NCBI RefSeq assembly: GCF_001461825.1
Contig: NZ_LLZC01000018.1
Location: 310,001 to 374,000 of the forward strand
Source: Bacillus velezensis
GTDB taxonomy: Bacteria; Bacillota; Bacilli; Bacillales; Bacillaceae
DNA length: 64,000 nucleotides
Reading direction: 5' to 3'
Shown: positions 55,747-62,500 of the stretch, piece by piece
How the letters are laid out: each line of letters opens with the position of its first letter
Position numbering within the stretch: the first letter of the stretch is position 1
Translations under genes and position numbers: made by a program
Notes under the pieces: generated by a model
What the model was told of the DNA's origin: nothing
What the model saw: only the letters and a program-made list of their open reading frames with translations
The model's database searches: none

Positions 55747-55751
55747 AAACG

Positions 55752-55781
55752 GGCACAACTCCCGATGCAGCGCATAAAATG
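55752..55781 (+). promoter_or_regulatory. possible sigma-K promoter for yueG
   Basis: CAC at 55754-55756 is 16 bases from CATAAAATG at 55773, close to the sigma-K pattern CAC-N16-CATANNNTA. GerP-type genes are normally sigma-K dependent, which fits the gene downstream. Confidence 0.35.
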
Positions 55782-55807
55782 CTGTAAAGAAAAGCGGAGG
55801 TGTGGGT

Positions 55808-56029
55808 ATGCCTGCAATTGTGGGACCGATTTATATTATGAGTTTAGCCGGAGACGCTGCGGCGAGCTTCGGTGACGTGTTTGCCATTTCTCCCAAAGCC
55901 GTTGACCACTCAGGCGCGGGGGCAGGGGCGTTTCATTCCGGAGATTTTATCAAAGTCACTAATAAATTCAGCAAAACGCGCTTTGAAGACATCGATGTGT
56001 TTGACGAACCTGATTGGTTCAACGCGTGA
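55808..56029 (+). CDS. yueG: GerPA/GerPF-like spore germination protein YueG
   Basis: A 73-residue protein recognised as YueG. It has the GerPF-type start [10 protein letters not shown] and a Gly/Ala-rich region followed by [16 protein letters not shown], ending EPDWFNA. GerP proteins help nutrients cross the spore coat to the germinant receptors. The ATG at 55808 lies behind GGAGGTG; an in-frame GTG at 55802 overlaps that site. Single gene, not a gerP operon member here. Confidence 0.85.
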   Translation: MPAIVGPIYIMSLAGDAAASFGDVFAISPKAVDHSGAGAGAFHSGDFIKVTNKFSKTRFEDIDVFDEPDWFNA

Positions 56030-56060
56030 CAGCCTCCTTTTAGGAGGCTGTCGCTTTTTT
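56028..56060 (+). terminator. terminator after yueG
   Basis: GACAGCCTCC and GGAGGCTGTC form a ten-pair stem around TTTTA, followed by GCTTTTTT. Confidence 0.9.
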
Positions 56061-56100
56061 GTAGTATAATAGAATCAGTCTTTATAAAAGGGGAATTTTT

Positions 56101-56349
56101 ATGAAAATCAGAAAAGCGAATATTACCGTGCAGTCCGGAATGATCGGTGATGTATATCTGCATGAAAATAAAAAAGAACAGCATACCCTTGTAGCCGTTC
56201 CGGAACTTGAGTGGAGCACGATCATTTCCTATGAGGAAGAGAAAAAGGCGCTGGCGCAGCGGCTTTTACAATCATTCAGCAAGCTGATTGAAGAAGAGCC
56301 CGCCGGAGAGCTCGCCGGAAAGATCTCCCATTGGGTGGCTGAAATGTAA
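56101..56349 (+). CDS. yueH: YueH family protein
   Basis: An 82-residue soluble protein recognised as YueH. It starts MKIRKANITVQ and has a C-terminal helix ending ISHWVAEM. No known domain or catalytic motif is visible. An extended -10 (TAGTATAAT at 56062-56070) and an AAAAGGGG ribosome site lie upstream. It precedes yueI by 65 bases and may be its operon partner. Confidence 0.82.
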   Translation: MKIRKANITVQSGMIGDVYLHENKKEQHTLVAVPELEWSTIISYEEEKKALAQRLLQSFSKLIEEEPAGELAGKISHWVAEM

Positions 56350-56414
56350 CGAAGCGGTTTACCGCGTCCCGTCCGGGGCGATAATTGTAAAACAAGCTGA
56401 GGAGGGACAGGCCG

Positions 56415-56813
56415 ATGAGCGACAAAACGGTTGACCTTTATTTACAGCAGGGGATGTACGGCCCTCTGCAGACGAAACCGGATGAACGCCATTTATTTTT
56501 AGGCTCGCTGCGTGAAAGAGTCATCATTGCCCTGACGAAGGGACAGGTGCTGCAAAAGCAGCCGTATGAAGAAGTGAAACAGGCGCTGAAAAGCCGAAAA
56601 GACGCGGTGCTCTATATAAACGGAAGGCTCCCGTATCATGCTTATTCACCATATATGAAGCTTGCCGCACTTGCCGGTGTCCGAAGCTCCGTCATATCGG
56701 ACCTTCAATTCGAAACGCCGCTCGGCCTGGTTTTTGCCGCCGATTATGCCGTGAACCTTGACGGCATTTACGTACAGGATGACATTTTTCAGCGCTCACT
56801 CCTGAAATCTTAA
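56415..56813 (+). CDS. yueI: YueI family protein (DUF1694)
   Basis: A 132-residue protein recognised as YueI. The DUF1694 features are LQQGMYGPLQTKPDER, FLGSLRERV and YINGRLPYHAYSPYMKLA, followed by LVFAADYAVN. This is a Rossmann-like core of unknown function. GAGGGACAG lies upstream of the ATG. Likely co-expressed with yueH. Confidence 0.85.
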   Translation: MSDKTVDLYLQQGMYGPLQTKPDERHLFLGSLRERVIIALTKGQVLQKQPYEEVKQALKSRKDAVLYINGRLPYHAYSPYMKLAALAGVRSSVISDLQFETPLGLVFAADYAVNLDGIYVQDDIFQRSLLKS

Positions 56814-56849
56814 AAGGGCAAAACACCGTTTGTCATTTTACAATGCCAA

Positions 56850-56878
56850 TTCACTTACAAGTGGAGATAGGATATAAT
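56850..56878 (+). promoter_or_regulatory. sigma-A promoter of pncA-pncB
   Basis: TTCACT (56850) and TATAAT (56873) are 17 bases apart, 31 bases ahead of the pncA start. Confidence 0.65.
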
Positions 56879-56909
56879 GGTTTTCATATGAATGGCGGGG
56901 AGGCCGGCT

Positions 56910-57461
56910 ATGAAAAAAGCATTTATATGCATTGATTATACGAATGATTTTGCAGCAGAGAACGGGGCATTAACCTGCGGAGAACCCGCGAGACAGATTG
57001 AAGATACGATTGTCAGTTTGACGCAAGCATTTATAGAAAACGGTGATTACGTTGTCTTTGCGGTAGATTCGCATGATGCAGACGATGACTTTCATCCCGA
57101 GACACGCCTGTTTCCTCCGCATAATATTAACGGCACGGAGGGCAAAGAGCTGTACGGAAGGCTATCGCCTCTTTATGAGAAACATAAACACGCAAAAAAC
57201 GTAAATTATATGGAAAAAACGAGATATTCTGCTTTTGCGGGAACGGATTTAGAGCTGAAACTGCGGGAACGGCAGATCACTGAGCTGCATCTTGCGGGCC
57301 TGTGCACGGACATCTGCGTTCTTCACACGGCGGTTGACGCCTACAACAAGGGCTTTCAGATCGTCATTCATCAAAACGCTGTGGCCAGCTTTAATCCGGA
57401 AGGGCATGAATGGGCCCTGTCCCATTTTAAGAACAGCATCGGAGCGCAAGTGGCAGAGTAA
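56910..57461 (+). CDS. pncA: nicotinamidase PncA (YueJ)
   Basis: A 183-residue cysteine hydrolase that converts nicotinamide to nicotinate for NAD recycling. The catalytic triad is visible: Asp in FICIDYTNDF (about 9), Lys in YMEKTRYSAF (about 102) and Cys in CTDICVLHTA (about 135). VDSHDADDDFHPET contains the metal-binding Asp/His set. GGGGAGG lies before ATG 56910. It is followed 17 bases later by pncB, which uses its product. Confidence 0.95.
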   Translation: MKKAFICIDYTNDFAAENGALTCGEPARQIEDTIVSLTQAFIENGDYVVFAVDSHDADDDFHPETRLFPPHNINGTEGKELYGRLSPLYEKHKHAKNVNYMEKTRYSAFAGTDLELKLRERQITELHLAGLCTDICVLHTAVDAYNKGFQIVIHQNAVASFNPEGHEWALSHFKNSIGAQVAE

Positions 57462-57478
57462 GGAAGGGGAAAATAATT

Positions 57479-58945
57479 TTGGTGGAGCATGGTTTTAAAG
57501 ACGACAGTTTGTCTTTACATACAGATCTTTATCAAATTAATATGGCCGAAACGTACTGGAGAGACGGCATTCATGAGAAAAAAGCGATTTTTGAGCTTTT
57601 TTTCAGAAAGCTTCCCTTTGAAAACGGCTATGCGGTATTTGCGGGCTTAGAAAAAGCAATCGAATACTTGGAGAACTTCAAATTTACCGACAGCGATCTG
57701 AATTATTTAAAAACGGAATTGCACTATGCTGATGATTTCATTGATTATTTACGGGATCTTTCTTTTACCGGATCTCTTTACAGCATGAAAGAAGGCGAGC
57801 TCGTTTTTAACAACGAACCGATTATGCGGGTCGAAGCGCCCCTGATCGAAGCCCAGCTGATTGAGACGGCTCTGCTTAACATTGTGAATTACCAAACATT
57901 AATCGCCACGAAAGCGGCCCGCATCAAAGGCGTTGTCGGTGACGAAGACGCCCTCGAATTCGGAACGCGGCGCGCCCATGAAATGGATGCGGCCATGTGG
58001 GGAGCGAGAGCGGCTTTGATCGGCGGCTTCAGCGCAACGAGTAATGTAAGAGCCGGAAAGCGTTTTAATATACCGGTATCCGGCACGCACGCTCATGCGC
58101 TCGTACAAGCGTACCGCGATGAATATACGGCATTTAAGAAATATGCGGAGACCCACAAAGACTGCGTATTTCTCGTAGATACGTACGATACGATCCGTTC
58201 GGGCATGCCGAATGCGATTAAAGTCGCAAAGGAATTCGGCGACCGGATCAACTTCATCGGCATCCGCTTGGACAGCGGGGACTTGGCGTACCTGTCAAAA
58301 AAAGCGCGTGAAATGCTTGATGAAGCGGGTTTCACAGACGCAAAGGTCATTGCTTCAAGCGATCTTGACGAGCACACGATATTAAATCTGAAATCCCAAG
58401 GAGCGAAAATCGATACGTGGGGCATCGGCACGAAGCTGATTACCGCATACGATCAGCCGGCCCTCGGCGCGGTTTACAAGCTTGTCGCCATTGAAGAGGA
58501 CGGCAAACTGACTGACACCATTAAAATTTCGTCAAACCCTGAAAAAGTGACAACGCCGGGAAGAAAGAGAGTATACCGGATTATCAACAAGCTGAATCAC
58601 CACTCGGAAGGTGATTATATCGCGCTTTATGACGAGCGGGTAAATGATCAGAAACGTTTAAAAATGTTCCATCCCGTCCACACGTTCGTCAGCAAATTCG
58701 TCACTGATTTCTATGCGAAAGACCTGCATGAGCCGATCTTTGAAAACGGCGTTTTATGCTATGATAATCCCGAAATTACCGACATCCAGCAATACGTGCA
58801 GGATAACCTCAAACTTCTGTGGGAGGAATACAAACGGATCAGCAAGCCGGAAGAATATCCGGTCGATTTAAGCGAAGACTGCTGGAGCAACAAGATGCAG
58901 CGGATTCATGAAATCAAAAGCGAGCTGAAACGGGAACTTGAATAG
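57479..58945 (+). CDS. pncB: nicotinate phosphoribosyltransferase PncB (YueK)
   Basis: A 488-residue enzyme that joins nicotinate and PRPP to form nicotinate mononucleotide, the next step after PncA. The NAPRTase blocks are LSLHTDLYQINMAETY (about 11-26), EFGTRRAHEMDAAMWGARA (about 160-178), and GIRLDSGDLAYLSKKAR (about 262-278); SNVRAGKRF is the loop near the base site. TTG at 57479 with GGAAGGGG ten bases upstream gives the N-terminus MVEHGFKDD, as in relatives. Confidence 0.95.
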   Translation: MVEHGFKDDSLSLHTDLYQINMAETYWRDGIHEKKAIFELFFRKLPFENGYAVFAGLEKAIEYLENFKFTDSDLNYLKTELHYADDFIDYLRDLSFTGSLYSMKEGELVFNNEPIMRVEAPLIEAQLIETALLNIVNYQTLIATKAARIKGVVGDEDALEFGTRRAHEMDAAMWGARAALIGGFSATSNVRAGKRFNIPVSGTHAHALVQAYRDEYTAFKKYAETHKDCVFLVDTYDTIRSGMPNAIKVAKEFGDRINFIGIRLDSGDLAYLSKKAREMLDEAGFTDAKVIASSDLDEHTILNLKSQGAKIDTWGIGTKLITAYDQPALGAVYKLVAIEEDGKLTDTIKISSNPEKVTTPGRKRVYRIINKLNHHSEGDYIALYDERVNDQKRLKMFHPVHTFVSKFVTDFYAKDLHEPIFENGVLCYDNPEITDIQQYVQDNLKLLWEEYKRISKPEEYPVDLSEDCWSNKMQRIHEIKSELKRELE

Positions 58946-58955
58946 AAGACAAAGC

Positions 58956-58986
58956 GGCCTTTCCTTTCTCTGGAAAGGCCTTTTTG
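58956..58986 (+). terminator. terminator of the pncAB unit
   Basis: GGCCTTTCC and GGAAAGGCC pair around TTTCTCT and are followed by TTTTT. Confidence 0.9.
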
Positions 58987-59007
58987 TTGTGATAATATTT
59001 TTCACAT

Positions 59008-59026
59008 TTAGACAAATTTCGTCAAA
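59008..59026 (-). promoter_or_regulatory. tandem Spo0A-box-like sites in the pdeH promoter
   Basis: On the minus strand TTTGTCTAA (59008-59016) and TTTGACGAA (59018-59026) each differ from the 0A box TTTGTCGAA by one base. They lie 50-65 bases before pdeH, next to a TATACT -10-like hexamer at 59035. In B. subtilis pdeH (yuxH) is repressed by Spo0A, which supports the reading. Confidence 0.55.
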
Positions 59027-59074
59027 TTATTTGATATACTTATGTTCGAAGGCCGTATCTAAGGGGGTAAATGA

Positions 59075-60298
59075 ATGAAGGTGTTTGTTGCGAGACAGCC
59101 TATCTTCAACAGAAACGAACAGGTTGTTGCTTATGAACTTCTTTACCGGGAGAGCGAAGAGAACCGTTATTCGGCCGCTGACGGAGATAAAGCTACGACG
59201 GATCTCATTATTAACAGCTTTATCAACATCGGAATCGAAAAGCTGACTGAGGGGAAACGCTGCTTTGTGAATTTTACAGAAAGCCTGATGTTTTCAGATC
59301 TCCCTACCTCCTTTGATCCTGACCAGCTTATTATCGAAATTCTTGAGGACATACCGATCACTCCGGCACTCATCTCAAGATGCAGACAGCTGAAGAAATT
59401 AGGATATACATTAGCACTTGATGATTTTTACGCCATCAATCCGGAAAATGAAGAGTTAGTGGAACAGCTGATGAAATATATTGATATTTTAAAAATCGAC
59501 TTTTTGCAATCCTCGCGTCTGGAGCGCAAAAAAATCATTCAGACGTACAGCTGTAAAAGTCTGATTTATTTAGCGGAGAAAGTGGAGACGAGAAAAGATT
59601 ATAAACAGGCGGCCATAGACGGCTTTCACCTGTTTCAAGGATATTTTTTCAGTGAACCGCGTGTCATCAGCGGAAATGATCTGACGTTTCATTTTCATTC
59701 TTACTACCAGCTTTTAAGCGAATTAAACAATGACCAGCCCAATATACAGCGCGTGACGGAATACATAGAGCGGGACGTCAGCTTATCGTATCAGATTCTG
59801 CGTTTTTTAAACGGATCGCAAACAAGGCTGAAAAAAAAGATAGACAGCATCCAGCAGGCCATCATGATGCTCGGGCTGAATGAGATTAAGCGCTTGATTT
59901 ACATTCTTTCATTCAGAGATTTAACGGCGAAAAGCCACTCAAGCCAAAAAGAAATCATTAAGATTTCCTTAATCAGGGCCAAACTGTGCGAACTGCTGGC
60001 GAAAAGAACCGGAAGGCCCCAGCCCTCTTCTTACATGCTGATCGGCATGTTTTCGCTCATCGATACGCTTCTCCACAGGGAGCTGGAGGATATCATCAAA
60101 GAACTGCCTTTAATCGATGAAGTCGGACAGGCGCTGCTCGGTTATGAAAACGATTATTATAAGATGCTCGCGCTCGTCAAAGCCATTGAATGCAACAACT
60201 GGGACTGTGACGAGTGGGGAAAAGAACTGAACAAAGAAGAAGCGTATGAATGTTACCTACAGGCGATCGAATGGTGCCGGCAGCTGATCGTGGATTGA
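59075..60298 (+). CDS. pdeH: c-di-GMP phosphodiesterase PdeH (YuxH), EAL plus HDOD domains
   Basis: A 407-residue signalling protein. The N-terminal EAL domain (about 1-210) shows the EAL-position motif YELLYRES (about 20), NFTESLM (about 67), IEILED (about 90), LALDDFYAI (about 113) and KIDFLQ (about 138). The C-terminal half is an HDOD domain with QILRFLNGSQ and QQAIMMLGLNEIKRLI. It degrades c-di-GMP in the cytosol; loss raises c-di-GMP and lowers swarming in B. subtilis. GGGGG lies seven bases before the ATG. Confidence 0.93.
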   Translation: MKVFVARQPIFNRNEQVVAYELLYRESEENRYSAADGDKATTDLIINSFINIGIEKLTEGKRCFVNFTESLMFSDLPTSFDPDQLIIEILEDIPITPALISRCRQLKKLGYTLALDDFYAINPENEELVEQLMKYIDILKIDFLQSSRLERKKIIQTYSCKSLIYLAEKVETRKDYKQAAIDGFHLFQGYFFSEPRVISGNDLTFHFHSYYQLLSELNNDQPNIQRVTEYIERDVSLSYQILRFLNGSQTRLKKKIDSIQQAIMMLGLNEIKRLIYILSFRDLTAKSHSSQKEIIKISLIRAKLCELLAKRTGRPQPSSYMLIGMFSLIDTLLHRELEDIIKELPLIDEVGQALLGYENDYYKMLALVKAIECNNWDCDEWGKELNKEEAYECYLQAIEWCRQLIVD

Positions 60299-60304
60299 GC
60301 CGCT

Positions 60305-60646
60305 TTAAGCCGACCACCTGAGGGCGATGATAAATCGGCTTTGCTCTCTGACCAGACTGACACGGATGCCGTCGGGATTATACGTCACGTCAAAGTCATT
60401 TTTGATGCCGGTCTGCTTAATGAGCCGCTTGACCGCTGCGGTGTCAGATGATTGCGCTGCGGTGAGGATGCGGCGCGCAAGCTCTTTTGACGCCGACAGC
60501 CGCGCAAGGAGCAGGCGCGCATCCTCCAGCATGCCCGCAGCTTCTTTTGCGGACGCTGTCAAAATATCTGCGTGAACCGGAGGACTGGGTGCAGGATTCC
60601 GGTATGGCGCGGCGAAAACAGGGAAGCATGGATACACATAATGCAT
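60305..60646 (-). CDS. yuzC: small protein YuzC
   Basis: A 113-residue protein recognised as YuzC. It begins with a Tyr/Pro-rich segment (MHYVYPCFPVFAAPYRNP) and continues with an Ala/Leu-rich helix (ASAKEAAGMLEDARLLLARL) and a short beta region ending ALRWSA. Function unknown. I chose the ATG at 60646 because AGGAGGCC lies five bases upstream on the minus strand; the open frame extends to 60673 without support. Confidence 0.82.
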   Translation of the reverse strand: MHYVYPCFPVFAAPYRNPAPSPPVHADILTASAKEAAGMLEDARLLLARLSASKELARRILTAAQSSDTAAVKRLIKQTGIKNDFDVTYNPDGIRVSLVREQSRFIIALRWSA

Positions 60647-60808
60647 ACGGCGGCCTCCTTCCTGAGAAAACATTCGTTATACATGAGTATAGGCGGCGTG
60701 ATAACGAGTTATGACATGCAAAAGACCACAATGCGGGGGTTGCGGTCTTTTCGGTGTTTGTCGGTGGTTATGCGACGTTGTTCGCCCATTCTGTTTTGAA
60801 ATTGCGAC

Positions 60809-60830
60809 GGCAGGGACTATAGTCCTTGCC
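60809..60830. repeat. 22-base palindrome upstream of degQ
   Basis: The core GGACTATAGTCC is a perfect palindrome; outer GGCAG and TTGCC extend it with one G-T pair. The same half GGACTAT recurs at 60944 inverted to ATAGTCC at 60915. Confidence 0.75.
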
Positions 60831-60964
60831 GGTTTGTCGGAAAACCGTTAAAAAAACAGCAGAACCGCCAGATTGGTCTGCTTCATCCTAAACGTCTGCC
60901 TTTCTGGTAGTTATATAGTCCTGTTCGCTAAATGCTCCGTTCGGGACTATGGGATTACCTCGGT

Positions 60965-60997
60965 TTGCGGTGTCACGCAGATACTTTTACACATACT
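60965..60997 (+). promoter_or_regulatory. degQ promoter with ComA box
   Basis: TTGCGG (60965), four bases, then ACGCAG: this fits the ComA box TTGCGG-N4-CCGCAA with two mismatches. The -10 hexamer CATACT follows at 60992-60997, without a good -35, as expected for an activator-dependent promoter. A further CCGCAA half-site lies at about 61012. Confidence 0.75.
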
Positions 60998-61110
60998 TTT
61001 CGGTGAAAAATCCCGCAAAAACGTTTACACTATTAGTAACAGATCAAATACCTAGGACTCGTTCACCATACACAATTCATTGATCTTTCAAAAAAAGGAG
61101 TGTGGAAACG

Positions 61111-61251
61111 GTGGAAAACAAATTAGAAGAAGTAAAGCAATTATTATTCCGACTTGAAAATGATATCAGAGAAACAACCGACTCATTACGAAACATTAAC
61201 AAAAGCATTGATCAGCTCGATAAATTCTCATATGCAATGAAAATTTCTTAA
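61111..61251 (+). CDS. degQ: DegQ, stimulator of DegS-DegU phosphotransfer
   Basis: A 46-residue acidic/basic helical peptide nearly identical to B. subtilis DegQ (starts MENKLEEVKQLLFRL, ends YAMKIS). It enhances phosphate transfer from DegS to DegU and so raises exoenzyme, biofilm and antimicrobial output. The start is GTG 61111, ten bases after AAAAAAGGAG; an in-frame GTG at 61102 sits on top of the site. It lies immediately upstream of the quorum-sensing locus that controls it. Confidence 0.96.
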   Translation: MENKLEEVKQLLFRLENDIRETTDSLRNINKSIDQLDKFSYAMKIS

Positions 61252-61278
61252 AAAGACTTGGAAACAAGTCTTTTTTTT
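61251..61278 (+). terminator. terminator after degQ
   Basis: AAAGACTTG and CAAGTCTTT pair around GAAA, followed by five or more T. Confidence 0.88.
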
Positions 61279-61381
61279 GTGCATTTTTTATCCATTTCGT
61301 GGATAAAGTATTATACGATTGTTAAAAAACGAAAAACCTGCTGTCTTTCATCACCTGCATTTAGTAAAATAGAATGGGAGG

Positions 61382-62308
61382 GTGAAGACAATTATTGAGC
61401 AAATGTGTTTAGATGCCGAAACGATTAAAGAGAAGATGAAGGAAATTGTAAATGATAATCTTTACAATTCAGATTTGATCAGTCTGCTGTGCTCTTTCAT
61501 TGAAACAAAAGAATCCTTCTTTTTTGGAAACCTGGCATATCAGCATTACATAGCATTTAACGGAGCAAATTTCAAAGAAATAGAGCTACTGGCTGTTGGA
61601 ATTGAATTGTTGATTTTATCATTTGATATCTTGGATGACCATGAAGATGAGGATAATGACAGTGCTCTTTGGATGAAAATTGACCGCTCAGTTTCGCTAA
61701 ATGCATCAACATCTCTCTATACAATTAGTCTCCATCTCATTAATTCGCTTTGTACAGTTTCCGAATTTTCTCAGTTAGCCTTAAAATATGCATTAGAAGC
61801 AATGCAGGGGCAGCATGATGACTTAAGGAATGTGGCCGAGACTGAAGAAGAGTGCCTCGAAATGATAAAACATAAATCAGGTTCACTTACTGCGATGCCA
61901 TGTGTACTGGGAACAATGCTTGCATCCGGGGAATATAACGAGACTGTTGAGAATTATTCTTACTTGTTAGGAATTGTGAAACAAATAGAGAATGATTATT
62001 ATGGGTTATTTAATAAAGAACGCAGTGATATTAACAAAAAAAGAAATAACTTAGTTTTATTATACTTAAAACGAAAATTTAATCCGATGTCAGTATTAAT
62101 TCTTAAAATAATGAATTCAAACCAGGAATATCAATTATTGCTTTCAGATAAAGACGCGTTCAAACAAAAGCTTTGGGATGCTGGGGTGATTCAATATATT
62201 TCTATCATGATTAAATTATATGAAGATAAAATAATGAATGAATTAAACAAAATAAATATTGAAATTGAGTTATTGCATTACAAATCATTGAATGAGGGCA
62301 CAGTATAA
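61382..62308 (+). CDS. comQ: ComX-modifying isoprenyl transferase ComQ
   Basis: A 308-residue polyprenyl-synthase-like enzyme that attaches a geranyl or farnesyl group to the ComX tryptophan and helps release the pheromone. The Asp-rich motif DDHEDEDND (about residues 85-93) is the first metal site, and KHKSGSLTAMPC (about 162) and KQIENDYYGLF (about 200) are conserved; the second Asp-rich motif is reduced to NDYYG, as in ComQ. Start: GTG 61382 touches GGGAGG, while ATG 61403 is 21 bases away, so the true start is uncertain. It overlaps comX by one base. Confidence 0.92.
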   Translation: MKTIIEQMCLDAETIKEKMKEIVNDNLYNSDLISLLCSFIETKESFFFGNLAYQHYIAFNGANFKEIELLAVGIELLILSFDILDDHEDEDNDSALWMKIDRSVSLNASTSLYTISLHLINSLCTVSEFSQLALKYALEAMQGQHDDLRNVAETEEECLEMIKHKSGSLTAMPCVLGTMLASGEYNETVENYSYLLGIVKQIENDYYGLFNKERSDINKKRNNLVLLYLKRKFNPMSVLILKIMNSNQEYQLLLSDKDAFKQKLWDAGVIQYISIMIKLYEDKIMNELNKINIEIELLHYKSLNEGTV

Positions 62309-62478
62309 TGAATCAAGACATCGTAAATTATTTAATGAAAAACCCAGAAGTACTAGAGAAATTAAAAAAAGAAGAAGTTAGTTTACTTAGTATCCCAAAT
62401 TCACTTATCCCAACTATTCTTGAGATTTTTGATAATAATGTAAAAATAAGAAGAAATGACCCAGCTTGGTTTACTTAA
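62308..62478 (+). CDS. comX: ComX quorum-sensing pheromone precursor
   Basis: A 56-residue precursor. The N-terminal part MNQDIVNYLMKNPEVLEKL is the conserved ComX leader, and the C-terminus ends KIRRNDPAWFT. The Trp at position 54, third from the end, should be isoprenylated by ComQ to give the pheromone sensed by ComP. The length of the mature peptide cannot be read from sequence. It overlaps the comQ stop in TAATG. I do not match this C-terminus to a pherotype I know. Confidence 0.9.
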   Translation: MNQDIVNYLMKNPEVLEKLKKEEVSLLSIPNSLIPTILEIFDNNVKIRRNDPAWFT

Positions 62479-62500
62479 AAAACAAGAGAGTTGTGGTTCC

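Larger units (their letters stand above)
60674..61110. other. degQ upstream regulatory region without a gene
   Basis: A 437-base gap. It contains a terminator-like stem (AAAAGACC ... GGTCTTTT, about 60718-60752), a 22-base near-perfect palindrome GGCAGGGACTATAGTCCTTGCC at 60809-60830 (one G-T pair), and a second inverted pair ATAGTCC (60915) and GGACTAT (60944). A ComA-type box at 60965-60980 and a -10-like CATACT at 60992 come just before degQ. The short frames in this stretch have no ribosome sites. Confidence 0.7.

Noticed and set aside
60487..60731. Open frames on the plus strand opposite yuzC
   Set aside because: They mirror the yuzC coding region and its start; codon pattern and ribosome site favour yuzC on the minus strand.
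60873..61055. A 60-codon frame in the degQ upstream region
   Set aside because: It runs through the ComA box and the degQ -10 and has no ribosome site.
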